Origin: an uncultured Gemmatimonadota bacterium
GTDB taxonomy: Bacteria > Gemmatimonadota > Gemmatimonadetes > Gemmatimonadales > GWC2-71-9
Reading direction: 5' to 3'
Assembly (NCBI GenBank): GCA_937961295.1
Contig: CALGOK010000071.1
Span: 1-7,673 of the forward strand
Length of the DNA stretch: 7,673 nt
Shown piece after piece: positions 1 to 5,130 of the stretch (position 1 is its first letter; the number at the start of each line of letters is the position of its first letter). Made by a program: the position numbers and the translations under genes. The notes under the pieces are model-generated. The model was not told the DNA's origin. It did not search any database and saw only the letters and a list, made by a program, of their open reading frames with translations.

Positions 1-612
1 GCCGAGACGTCCCGCCATGACGTGCTGCGGACCTTCGCCGAGAGCGGCTACACCCGGTTGCCGGTGTATCGCGACTCGCTCGACGAGATCGTCGGGATGG
101 TGCATGCCTTCGATCTCTTCAAGCTCGAGCCCGACGACCCGCTCCCGATCCGACCGGTGGCGCACGCGCCTGCGTCGCGCAGCGGCGCCGACCTGCTGCT
201 CGACATGCAGCGCGACCGCCGGCACTTCGCCGTGGTGCTCGACGAGTTCGGCGGTACTGCGGGAGTGGTGACCCTCGAGGACCTGCTAGAGGCGCTGGTC
301 GGCGAGATCGCCGACGAGGACGAGGCGGGGGTGCCGATCGCGCCGGTGCTCGCCGACTTCCTCGAGATCGACGGCAGTGCCACGACCGACAGCGTGGCGG
401 AGCACTTCGGCGTGACGGTGCCACCCGGCGAGGCCGCCACCTTTGCCGGCCTGCTGGTCGAGCGGCTCGGCCGGATTCCGGTGGCCGGCGAGCGATTCCG
501 GCTCGCCGCGCTGGATGTCGACGTGGTGTCCGCGTCCGCCGTCCGGATCGACCGCCTCGTGGTGCGCCGCGGCACGCCGCAGCCACTGGTCCTCGACCGG
601 GAGCCGCGATGA
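1..612 (+). CDS. CorC/HlyC-family CBS-domain protein, 3' part (5' end outside window)
   Basis: The reading frame is open from base 1 and ends at the TGA at 610-612, giving 203 visible residues. Visible residues 1-41 are the end of a first CBS domain (SGYTRLPVYRD, then the hydrophobic strand IVGMVHAFDLFK). A second CBS domain covers about 55-105 and carries the family hallmark DEFGGTAGVVTLEDLLEALVGEI. After an acidic linker, about 119-198 matches the CorC_HlyC transporter-associated domain (FAGLLVERLGRIPVAGERF). Proteins with this CBS pair plus CorC_HlyC tail usually follow an N-terminal DUF21/CNNM membrane domain and are tied to Mg2+/Co2+ efflux or resistance. That membrane part would lie upstream, so I cannot tell a full CNNM-like protein from a soluble CorC-type one. 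The stop overlaps the mgtE start as ATGA, implying co-transcription and translational coupling. The old name 'hemolysin' for this family should not be taken literally. Confidence 0.93.
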   Translation, partial: AETSRHDVLRTFAESGYTRLPVYRDSLDEIVGMVHAFDLFKLEPDDPLPIRPVAHAPASRSGADLLLDMQRDRRHFAVVLDEFGGTAGVVTLEDLLEALVGEIADEDEAGVPIAPVLADFLEIDGSATTDSVAEHFGVTVPPGEAATFAGLLVERLGRIPVAGERFRLAALDVDVVSASAVRIDRLVVRRGTPQPLVLDREPR

Positions 613-1949
613 CGCTGCCCGAGGAGGAACGGCTCGAGGAGCTGGTCGCCCTGGTTCACGAGGGCCACCTCGAGGCGTTCATCGAGCGCGCCTGGGACCT
701 CGAACCCGCCGACCTCGCCGACGTGCTGGCCGCGCTCGACGAGGACGACCGCATCGCACTGGTTCGCGTCCTGCCGGCCGAGCTGTCGTCGCAGGCACTG
801 GTCGAGATGCCCGACGATGCGCACGCCGAGGAGACGCTGGCGGCGCTCGACCCGGGGCACGCGGCGCAGATCGTCGAGCGGCTCGAGGACGACGACGCGG
901 CCGACATCCTCGGCGAGCTGGAGCCGGAGCAGCAGGAACGCATCCTCGCCGAGGTGGCCGACCGCAGCGACGTCGACCGGCTGCTGCGCTACGACGAGGA
1001 GACCGCCGGTGGCGTGATGACCACCCACGTGGTCACGGTCACCGACCTCGACACCGTGGGGCTCGCGCTGGAGGCGATCCGGCGCCAGGCCGAGGACGTC
1101 GAGGACGTGACCGAGATCTACGTGATCGACACGTCCCGCCGACTGGTGGGGATGCTGTCGTTCAAGCAGCTGGTGGTCAGCAACAACGAGCGCCTCGTCC
1201 GGGACGTGATGGACGAGAGCGACGTGCGCGTGGCCGCGGACGTGGACCAGGAGGAAGTGGCCCGGATGATGGCGCGGTACAACGTGCCGTCGGTGCCGGT
1301 GGTCGATGCCGCCGGGCGGCTGCTCGGTCGCGTCACCTACGACGACGTGATCGACGTCGCCGAGGCCGAGGCGACCGAGGACCTGCTGCGCTTCGGCGGC
1401 GTGTCGCCGGACGAGGAGCTCGGCGCCTCGTGGCCCGATGCGGTGCGGAGCCGGCTCCCGTGGCTCTACGTCAACCTGCTCACCGCCTTCTCGGCGGCGG
1501 CGGTGGTCTACTTCTTCAAGGGATCGATCGAGCGGCTGGCGGTGCTGGCGGTGTGGATGCCGATCATCGCCGGGATGGGCGGCAACGCGGGCACCCAGGC
1601 GCTCGCCGTCACGGTGCGCCGGCTCTCGCTCGGGCAGGTGCCCACCACCCGGCTGCGCTCGGTGATCGGCAAGGAGGTGCTCGTGGGCGCGCTCAACGGC
1701 GCGGCCATCGGCATCGTCGTGTCGGTCGTCGCCGTGCTGCTGGGCGAGAGCTGGCGGCTTGGGATGGTGGTGTTCCTGGCGATGACGCTCAACCTGTTCG
1801 TCGCCGGATTTGCCGGGTCGTTCGTCCCGGTGATGCTCGAGCGGATGGGGGTCGATCCCGCCGTGGCGAGCTCGGTGTTCGTGACCGCGTTCACCGACGT
1901 GTGCGGCTTCGGCCTGCTGCTGGGAATGGCGACGGCGGTGCTGCTCTAG
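609..1949 (+). CDS. mgtE: MgtE magnesium transporter/channel
   Basis: A 446-residue protein, close to the usual MgtE length of about 450. Residues 1-127 form the acidic helical MgtE N domain (repeated LxxLDxxDR-type helices, many Asp/Glu). YDEETAGGVMT at about 128-138 leads into a CBS pair (about 136-262), then the plug-helix region and a C-terminal membrane domain from about 285 with five hydrophobic segments: 285-305, about 311-340, about 357-380, about 384-410 and about 416-446. The family signature MPIIAGMGGNAGTQ is present, with Gly324, Gly325, Asn326 and Gln330. The last helix has TAFTDVCGFG, whose Asp430 matches the conserved pore Asp of characterised MgtE. In that family the cytosolic N and CBS domains sense Mg2+ and close the channel when Mg2+ is high; function here is inferred from homology. 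The ATG overlaps the upstream stop (ATGA), so translation is probably coupled to the CorC-like gene. The TAG stop is directly followed by a strong inverted repeat. Confidence 0.96.
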   Translation: MTLPEEERLEELVALVHEGHLEAFIERAWDLEPADLADVLAALDEDDRIALVRVLPAELSSQALVEMPDDAHAEETLAALDPGHAAQIVERLEDDDAADILGELEPEQQERILAEVADRSDVDRLLRYDEETAGGVMTTHVVTVTDLDTVGLALEAIRRQAEDVEDVTEIYVIDTSRRLVGMLSFKQLVVSNNERLVRDVMDESDVRVAADVDQEEVARMMARYNVPSVPVVDAAGRLLGRVTYDDVIDVAEAEATEDLLRFGGVSPDEELGASWPDAVRSRLPWLYVNLLTAFSAAAVVYFFKGSIERLAVLAVWMPIIAGMGGNAGTQALAVTVRRLSLGQVPTTRLRSVIGKEVLVGALNGAAIGIVVSVVAVLLGESWRLGMVVFLAMTLNLFVAGFAGSFVPVMLERMGVDPAVASSVFVTAFTDVCGFGLLLGMATAVLL

Positions 1950-1950
1950 C

Positions 1951-2023
1951 GCGACAGGCGAGGGGCGAAGGGCGAAGGGCGGATCTGCTTCACGCCCCTC
2001 GCCCTTCGCCCCTCGCCTGTCGC
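1951..2023. repeat. 30-bp near-perfect inverted repeat of G-rich heptads between convergent genes
   Basis: The left arm 1951-1980 and right arm 1994-2023 are reverse complements at 29 of 30 positions, around a 13-nt loop (1981-1993) containing GGATCTGCTT. The single mismatch (base 1976) is A-C in a plus-strand transcript but a G-U wobble in a minus-strand one. The left arm contains 7-bp units of the GGCGAAG/GGCGAGG type. It starts one base after the mgtE stop and covers the end of the opposing GNAT gene, so it could act as a bidirectional transcription barrier or mRNA 3' end stabiliser. There is no T-tract, so it is not a classical intrinsic terminator. Bases 1958-1981 are identical to 5081-5104, and the loop 10-mer recurs at 5203-5212, so this is one copy of a dispersed element. 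Confidence 0.9.
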
Positions 2024-2547
2024 AGTCGCCAGCCGATCACCTGCCACCACTGGTCGTCATGCGCGTAGCGCCGCAGCGTCTCGAAGCCCACTCGGCGGTG
2101 CGCGGCGAGGGAGCGCGGGTTGCGCTCCGACACCTCGGTGACCAGCCAGTCGAACTCGCGCGCGTAGTGCTCCCGGTGTCCGGTGTAGAGGGCGTCGAAC
2201 ACCCCCGTGCCGCGGAACTCCCTCGCGACTGCCACCTGGCCCATGACATACCACCGCGCGTCGCGGAGCACCGGCAACGCGGCCAGCTCGGCGAACATCG
2301 GGGCGAGCACCGGCACCTGGTCGGCCAGCTCGAGCAGCATGGTGAGCGCGTACCCCACCACCGTCCCCTCACCGTCCCGCGCCACCACGCTCGGTGCCAG
2401 CTCGTGGAACCGGCGCAGCAGCGGCAGCGTGTGCTGCACGGTGGTGAAGCCGTCGGCTGAGGGCTCGTGCGTGGCCCGCTGCAGGGCGAGGATTCCCCGC
2501 CAATCGGATTCGCCGGTGGCGAGCGAGACGTGCCAGTCAACGGGCAT
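1990..2547 (-). CDS. GNAT-family N-acetyltransferase
   Basis: A 185-residue protein with the GNAT fold signatures. VMGQVAVAREFRGTGVFDAL at 101-120 includes the acetyl-CoA pyrophosphate-binding loop (R-x-x-G-x-G/A type, here REFRGTG, 109-115). NPRSLAAHRRVGFE at 143-156 is motif B with the Asn and the closing GFE strand. It presumably transfers an acyl group from acetyl-CoA to an amine; the substrate cannot be read from sequence, and the general GNAT class is as far as I can go. I chose the ATG at 2547 because the GNAT fold begins at once after it (VDWHVSLA) and the frame upstream, to 2652, only translates a repeat tract. No strong Shine-Dalgarno is visible. The last ten residues (RQARGEGRGA) and the TGA stop lie in the right arm and loop of the 1951-2023 inverted repeat, so the C-terminal tail is repeat-encoded and probably not part of the fold. 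It is convergent with mgtE and divergent from the cytosine deaminase gene. Confidence 0.88.
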   Translation of the reverse strand: MPVDWHVSLATGESDWRGILALQRATHEPSADGFTTVQHTLPLLRRFHELAPSVVARDGEGTVVGYALTMLLELADQVPVLAPMFAELAALPVLRDARWYVMGQVAVAREFRGTGVFDALYTGHREHYAREFDWLVTEVSERNPRSLAAHRRVGFETLRRYAHDDQWWQVIGWRLRQARGEGRGA

Positions 2548-2565
2548 GGGCGAGATCCGTGCAGC

Positions 2566-2670
2566 GGTGACAGGGAACGGGTGACGCGTGACCGATGAAG
2601 GGTAACGGGCGAGGGGAAGAGGTGTCCCATCCGTTCCCCCTCCACCCGTCACTCATCGCCCCCTCGCGGC
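2566..2670. repeat. 7-bp-period repeat tract with imperfect inverted arms in a divergent intergenic region
   Basis: From 2566 the plus strand reads as consecutive heptads: GGTGACA, GGGAACG, GGTGACG, CGTGACC, GATGAAG, GGTAACG, GGCGAGG, GGAAGAG. From about 2631 the strand turns C-rich, and its reverse complement shows similar heptads (AGTGACG, GGTGGAG, GGGGAAC). An imperfect inverted repeat pairs about 2593-2618 with 2634-2658 (CGATGA with TCATCG at the outer ends, GGGGAA with TTCCCC at the inner ends). The tract occupies most of the gap between the GNAT start (2547, minus) and the deaminase start (2700, plus), where both promoters should be. I could not place a convincing promoter for either gene. 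The rest of the gap (2671-2699) shows nothing recognisable. Confidence 0.75.
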
Positions 2671-2699
2671 GCTCGGGGCAAGCTCTTACCCTTCACCGC

Positions 2700-3152
2700 A
2701 TGAGTGCAGCCGACCACGCCGCGATGCTCCGCGTCGCCATCGAGGAGGCCCGGCAGGGCCTCGCCGAGGGTGGCGTGCCGATCGGCGCGGCGCTGTTTCG
2801 GCACGATGGCACGTTGCTGGGCCGCGGCCACAACCGCCGGGTGCAGGAGGGGGATCCCAGCATTCACGGCGAGACCGACGCCTTCCGCAAGGCCGGACGC
2901 CAGCGCAGCTATCGCGACACGATCATGGTCACCACTCTGGCGCCGTGCTGGTACTGCAGCGGCCTGGTGGTGCAGTTCGGCATCGGCACGGTGGTCGTGG
3001 GCGAGTCGCGCACCTTTCAGGGCGGGATCGCCTGGCTGCGCGAGCGCGGCGTCGAGGTGATCGACCTCGATGATCGTGAGTGCCGCGAACTCCTCGCCGG
3101 GTTCATCCAGCGCCACCCTGAGGTGTGGAACGAGGACATCGGCGAGGAGTAG
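2700..3152 (+). CDS. Cytosine deaminase, yeast FCY1 type (CDA-fold nucleoside/nucleobase deaminase)
   Basis: A 150-residue zinc deaminase of the cytidine deaminase fold. HGE (His56, Glu58) and PCWYC (Cys83, Cys86) supply the zinc ligands and the catalytic glutamate. The match to yeast FCY1 runs the whole length: EEARQGLAEGGVPIGAAL near the N-terminus, LGRGHN with Asn45, YRDT followed by TTLAPCWYCSG, VVVGE, RGVEVIDLDD and the terminal FIQRHPEVWNEDIGEE. The C-terminal Trp143 and Asp146 match the segment that gates and contacts the pyrimidine in the yeast enzyme. The likely reaction is therefore cytosine to uracil plus ammonia (pyrimidine salvage), in the cytoplasm. Another small pyrimidine or nucleoside substrate remains possible. 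The ATG at 2700 fits the start of the family; the frame continues upstream to 2595, but only through repeat sequence. No Shine-Dalgarno is visible, so initiation may be leaderless or weak. A VOC-family gene follows 54 nt downstream on the same strand. Confidence 0.9.
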   Translation: MSAADHAAMLRVAIEEARQGLAEGGVPIGAALFRHDGTLLGRGHNRRVQEGDPSIHGETDAFRKAGRQRSYRDTIMVTTLAPCWYCSGLVVQFGIGTVVVGESRTFQGGIAWLRERGVEVIDLDDRECRELLAGFIQRHPEVWNEDIGEE

Positions 3153-3174
3153 GCGGTGCCGGATTCCCGCGCTG

Positions 3175-3190
3175 CCCGTCACCCGTTACC
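3175..3190. repeat. Two-unit heptad remnant between deaminase and VOC genes
   Basis: On the minus strand these 16 bases read GGTAACG-GGTGACG-GG, two units of the same heptad seen at 2566-2620; the nine bases GGTAACGGG recur exactly at 2601-2609. It lies between the deaminase stop and the ribosome binding site of the next gene. Being short, it could be coincidence, but the unit, phase and neighbourhood agree with the larger tracts. Confidence 0.45.
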
Positions 3191-3196
3191 GGAACC

Positions 3197-3201
3197 GGAG
3201 G
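3197..3201 (+). promoter_or_regulatory. Shine-Dalgarno GGAGG deciding the VOC gene start
   Basis: GGAGG lies 5 nt before the GTG at 3207. This favours GTG 3207 over the in-frame GTG at 3156, which is only 3 nt past the deaminase stop and whose extra codons run through the heptad remnant. Confidence 0.65.
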
Positions 3202-3206
3202 CCATT

Positions 3207-3566
3207 GTGACTCTCGGCACGCAGTCCCACCATCGCATCGACTACATCGAGCTGACCGTCTCCGACATGCAGGCGGCACAGCGGTTCTACCGGGAGGCGT
3301 TCGGCTGGGAGTTCACTGACTACGGCCCCGACTATGCCGGCATCAAGCTGGGCGACGGGGAGATGGGCGGGATGCGCTCGGACGTGCTCGTGAAGGTTGG
3401 CGGACCGCTGGTGATCCTCTACTCCGACGACCTCGAGGCGTCACGCGACGCGGTGACGCGCGCCGGCGGGGGGATCAGCAGCGAGCCGTTCGAATTTCCC
3501 GGAGGGCGGCGCTTCCACTTCAGCGATCCGAGCGGCAACGAGCTGGCGGTGTGGACCAAGTCCTAG
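3207..3566 (+). CDS. VOC-superfamily (glyoxalase/bleomycin-resistance fold) protein
   Basis: A 119-residue single-domain VOC protein made of two beta-alpha-beta-beta-beta halves. The first starts at IDYIELTVSDMQAAQRFYRE (11-30), the second at about 67 (PLVILYSDDLEASRDAVTRAG). It ends with the typical HFSDPSGNELAVWTK (104-118). Canonical metal-dependent VOC enzymes carry His in the first strand and Glu in the last strand. Here those positions read Tyr13 and Ala114 in my hand alignment, and the second-half His position is also hydrophobic. A metal-dependent glyoxalase I or dioxygenase role is therefore unlikely; binding of a small molecule or a metal-free reaction is more plausible. The substrate is unknown. 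The GTG start is backed by GGAGG at 3197-3201. It probably shares a transcript with the upstream cytosine deaminase, but I know of no established functional link. It is convergent with the SnoaL-like gene. Confidence 0.82.
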   Translation: MTLGTQSHHRIDYIELTVSDMQAAQRFYREAFGWEFTDYGPDYAGIKLGDGEMGGMRSDVLVKVGGPLVILYSDDLEASRDAVTRAGGGISSEPFEFPGGRRFHFSDPSGNELAVWTKS

Positions 3567-3589
3567 GAACGAACACGGCCCAGAATGAA

Positions 3590-3612
3590 GGGGGCGGACG
3601 ACTGCCGGCCCC
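3590..3612. terminator. Possible bidirectional hairpin between convergent genes
   Basis: GGGGGCGG (3590-3597) can pair with CCGGCCCC (3605-3612), with one mismatch and a 7-nt loop, between the VOC stop (3566) and the SnoaL-like stop (3633, minus). There is no T-tract on either side and GC content is high, so a terminator role rests mainly on position. Confidence 0.3.
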
Positions 3613-3632
3613 TCCATCCCGGGTGCCACCGG

Positions 3633-4100
3633 TCAGTTCCCGGCCGGCACCTGTGCCACGTGCACCAGCGACCAGTCCTGGTATCCGCGCCGGAGCACCA
3701 CCAGGTAGCGACTGACGATCTCGCCACCGCCCGCGGGGTGCACCTTGACCGTCCCGAAATCGGTGGCCGTGTTGCCCCACACCCGCACCGAATCCGATTC
3801 GATCACCATGTGCGGCCAATTGGGCGCGTCCGCCGCAAACTGCGCCCCGATCGCCGTGCGGCCGGCGACCACTGCCCCGGTGGGCAGAATCACCACCGCA
3901 TCCTCCGCATACATCGCGGTGAGTTCCTTGGCGTTCTTCTGGTTGTAGAGCTCTGCATATCGGCCGCGGAACCGCTCCAGCTCGCTGCGGGCTGTCTGCA
4001 ACGGCACTCGCCCTTCCTCGATCTGCGCGGCGGCGGGACCCGGCACGGATGCGACGAGGCCGAACAGCGCGACGGTGGCCAGCCGATGGCGGAGCGACAT
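3633..4100 (-). CDS. Exported SnoaL/DUF4440-like (NTF2-fold) protein
   Basis: A 155-residue protein. Residues 1-25 are a clear Sec signal peptide: SLRHR basic start, hydrophobic ATVALFGLVASV, and an AAA-Q cleavage site at 25/26. Mature residues about 40-150 look like a DUF4440/SnoaL-type NTF2 fold: an opening helix (FRGRYAELYNQKNAKELTAMY), then AEDAVVILPTGAVVAGRTAI, then curved strands ending YQDWSLVHVAQVPAG. Such proteins are small cone-shaped pockets, some enzymes and some binding proteins; nothing visible fixes a catalytic role here, so I assign only fold and location (periplasm or outside). The ATG at 4100 is well supported by AGGAGGA six nt upstream. It is transcribed divergently from the exported cyclase-family gene, with 165 bp between the two start codons, and is convergent with the VOC gene. 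Confidence 0.85.
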   Translation of the reverse strand: MSLRHRLATVALFGLVASVPGPAAAQIEEGRVPLQTARSELERFRGRYAELYNQKNAKELTAMYAEDAVVILPTGAVVAGRTAIGAQFAADAPNWPHMVIESDSVRVWGNTATDFGTVKVHPAGGGEIVSRYLVVLRRGYQDWSLVHVAQVPAGN

Positions 4101-4106
4101 GGGGAT

Positions 4107-4113
4107 TCCTCCT
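4107..4113 (-). promoter_or_regulatory. Strong Shine-Dalgarno for the SnoaL-like gene
   Basis: On the minus strand AGGAGGA sits six nt before the ATG at 4100. It is the best ribosome binding site in the window and fixes the start with its signal peptide. Confidence 0.75.
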
Positions 4114-4130
4114 GGTGGATGTGGACGCAG

Positions 4131-4141
4131 GGTAGCCTACC
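4131..4141. other. 11-bp palindrome GGTAGCCTACC overlapping a candidate -10
   Basis: A perfect inverted repeat with a single central base, in the divergent region between the two exported-protein genes. It overlaps the candidate minus-strand -10 (4134-4139), so it could be an operator half or a small regulatory site. It is short enough to arise by chance. Confidence 0.3.
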
Positions 4142-4162
4142 GCGCCGAACCCGAACCGTCCA
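4134..4162 (-). promoter_or_regulatory. Weak sigma70-like promoter candidate for the SnoaL-like gene
   Basis: On the minus strand TGGACG (4162-4157) and TAGGCT (4139-4134) are separated by 17 bp, matching 4/6 and 3/6 of the TTGACA/TATAAT consensus. The -10 lies 33 nt upstream of the ATG, which leaves room for a short leader with the Shine-Dalgarno. The consensus used by this organism is unknown. Confidence 0.3.
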
Positions 4163-4211
4163 CCTCGAGATTGGGAGGCTCGACGGCCCGGGCCGCCCAG
4201 GCAGTACCCGA

Positions 4212-4239
4212 TTGCGAGACCGCCAGCCGACCGTAGTTT
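4212..4239 (+). promoter_or_regulatory. Weak sigma70-like promoter candidate for the cyclase-family gene
   Basis: TTGCGA (4212-4217) and TAGTTT (4234-4239) are 16 bp apart, 26 nt before the ATG at 4266. The matches are 4/6 and 3/6 to consensus, so position counts for more than sequence. Confidence 0.25.
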
Positions 4240-4256
4240 CCGGGTTCCTCGCCATT

Positions 4257-4261
4257 GGAGG
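4257..4261 (+). promoter_or_regulatory. Shine-Dalgarno GGAGG deciding the cyclase-family start
   Basis: GGAGG lies 4 nt before the ATG at 4266. It supports this start against the much longer in-frame extension back to 3585, which only reads antisense through the SnoaL-like gene. Confidence 0.65.
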
Positions 4262-4265
4262 CCTC

Positions 4266-5078
4266 ATGCGCTCATCGGCCATTGCCGGCGTCCTCGCGGC
4301 CACTGTCGCCTGCCAACCCGGCTCCGCAGCGCCAGGCGTCTCGCTCAGCGACGCCTTCACCGGTGCCGCCGGTCGCTGGCTGGACCTCAGCCATCCGTTC
4401 TCCGACTCGACCATCTACTGGCCGACCGACACCGCCGGATTCACGCTTGAGGAGCTGGCCTACGGTCCCACCCCGGCCGGCTTTTTCTACTCCGCCTATC
4501 GCTACACCTCCGCGGAGCACGGCGGGACGCACCTGGATGCGCCGATCCACTTTGCCGAGGGGCGACAGGCCGCGGACGAGATCCCGCTGTCGTCGCTGAT
4601 CGCACCCGCCGTGGTGGTGGACGTTTCCGCCCGCGCGACGCCGGACTACGAGGCGACGGTCGAGGATCTCACGGCGTGGGAGGCCGAGCATGGCCGCATT
4701 CCCGACGGTGCGATCCTGCTGCTGCGCACCGGATGGGGTGAGCGCTACGGCGACCGGGCTGCCTATCTCGGCACCGACCGTATGGGACCGGAGGCGGTTC
4801 CGGACCTCCACTTCCCGGCGCTCGCTCCGGCGGCGGCCGAGTGGCTGGTGGCCAACCGCAGGATCGCGGCGTTCGGGCTCGACACGCCGAGCGTGGACTA
4901 CGGCCAATCCACGATGTATGAGACCCACGTGGTGCTCTACTCCGCCAACATCCCGGGCTTCGAGAACGTGGCCAACCTGCACGAGCTGCCGGCGACCGGG
5001 GCATTCGTGGTGGCGCTGCCGATGAAGATCCAGGGCGGCAGCGGCGGGCCGCTGCGGATCGTGGCGTGGGTGCCGTGA
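4266..5078 (+). CDS. Exported cyclase-family hydrolase (kynurenine formamidase/isatin hydrolase fold)
   Basis: A 270-residue protein of the 'cyclase' family of metal-dependent hydrolases, which open amide or lactam bonds such as those of N-formylkynurenine and isatin. The metal-binding signature HGGTHLDAPIH is complete (His85, His89, Asp91, His95). Downstream features also fit: RIAAFGLDTPSVDYG near 205-215, ETHVVLYSANIPGFENV with His221 and Glu233, and the ending GGSGGPLRIVAWVP. An extra N-terminal leader (RSSAIAGVLAATVAC) looks like an export signal. Cys16 preceded by TVA could be a lipobox, though Thr at -3 is unusual; cleavage after GSAA (about residue 22) by signal peptidase I is the alternative. 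Formamidases of tryptophan catabolism are usually cytoplasmic and shorter, so this is more likely a periplasmic or lipid-anchored hydrolase of unknown substrate. The start is fixed by GGAGG upstream. It is divergent from the SnoaL-like exported protein and convergent with ppc, with the composite repeat starting 2 bp after its stop. Confidence 0.88.
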   Translation: MRSSAIAGVLAATVACQPGSAAPGVSLSDAFTGAAGRWLDLSHPFSDSTIYWPTDTAGFTLEELAYGPTPAGFFYSAYRYTSAEHGGTHLDAPIHFAEGRQAADEIPLSSLIAPAVVVDVSARATPDYEATVEDLTAWEAEHGRIPDGAILLLRTGWGERYGDRAAYLGTDRMGPEAVPDLHFPALAPAAAEWLVANRRIAAFGLDTPSVDYGQSTMYETHVVLYSANIPGFENVANLHELPATGAFVVALPMKIQGGSGGPLRIVAWVP

Positions 5079-5080
5079 TT

Positions 5081-5130
5081 GCGAGGGGCGAAGGGCGAAG
5101 GGCGAGGGGCGAGGGGCGAGGGGCGAGGGG
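5081..5130. repeat. Seven-unit GCGARGG tandem array with G-quadruplex potential
   Basis: Seven contiguous 7-bp units (GCGAGGG or GCGAAGG) run from 5081 to 5129, plus one G. On the plus strand this gives seven runs of three or four G separated by 3-4 nt loops; two more runs follow by 5148. This satisfies the usual G3+N1-7 pattern for an intramolecular G-quadruplex. The first 24 bases are identical to 1958-1981. It sits immediately after the cyclase-family stop, so it would lie in that mRNA's 3' end and on the template side of transcription arriving from ppc. Confidence 0.85.

Noticed and set aside
48..1028. 326-residue open frame on the minus strand
   Set aside because: It runs antisense to the CorC-like and mgtE genes and has low-complexity composition typical of the mirror frame of high-GC coding DNA; both plus-strand genes are supported by strong family motifs.
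1951..2023. Classical intrinsic terminator
   Set aside because: The hairpin is strong, but no T-tract follows either arm, so I list it as a repeat with possible termination function only.
443..2068. 541-residue plus-strand frame
   Set aside because: Arg/Gly/Ala-rich shadow in another frame of mgtE, with no domain and running through the inverted repeat.
2059..2460. 133-residue plus-strand frame
   Set aside because: Antisense shadow of the GNAT gene, rich in His/Arg/Gln, without recognisable motifs.
2548..2652. N-terminal extension of the GNAT gene to 2652
   Set aside because: The extra 35 residues translate the heptad repeat tract; the GNAT fold starts immediately after Met at 2547.
4184..4195. 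Palindrome CGGCCCGGGCCG as operator
   Set aside because: Pure G/C palindrome expected often at this base composition; no second copy or link to a promoter was seen.
3585..4265. N-terminal extension of the cyclase-family gene
   Set aside because: It reads antisense through the whole SnoaL-like gene; the ATG at 4266 has a Shine-Dalgarno and is followed by an export signal.
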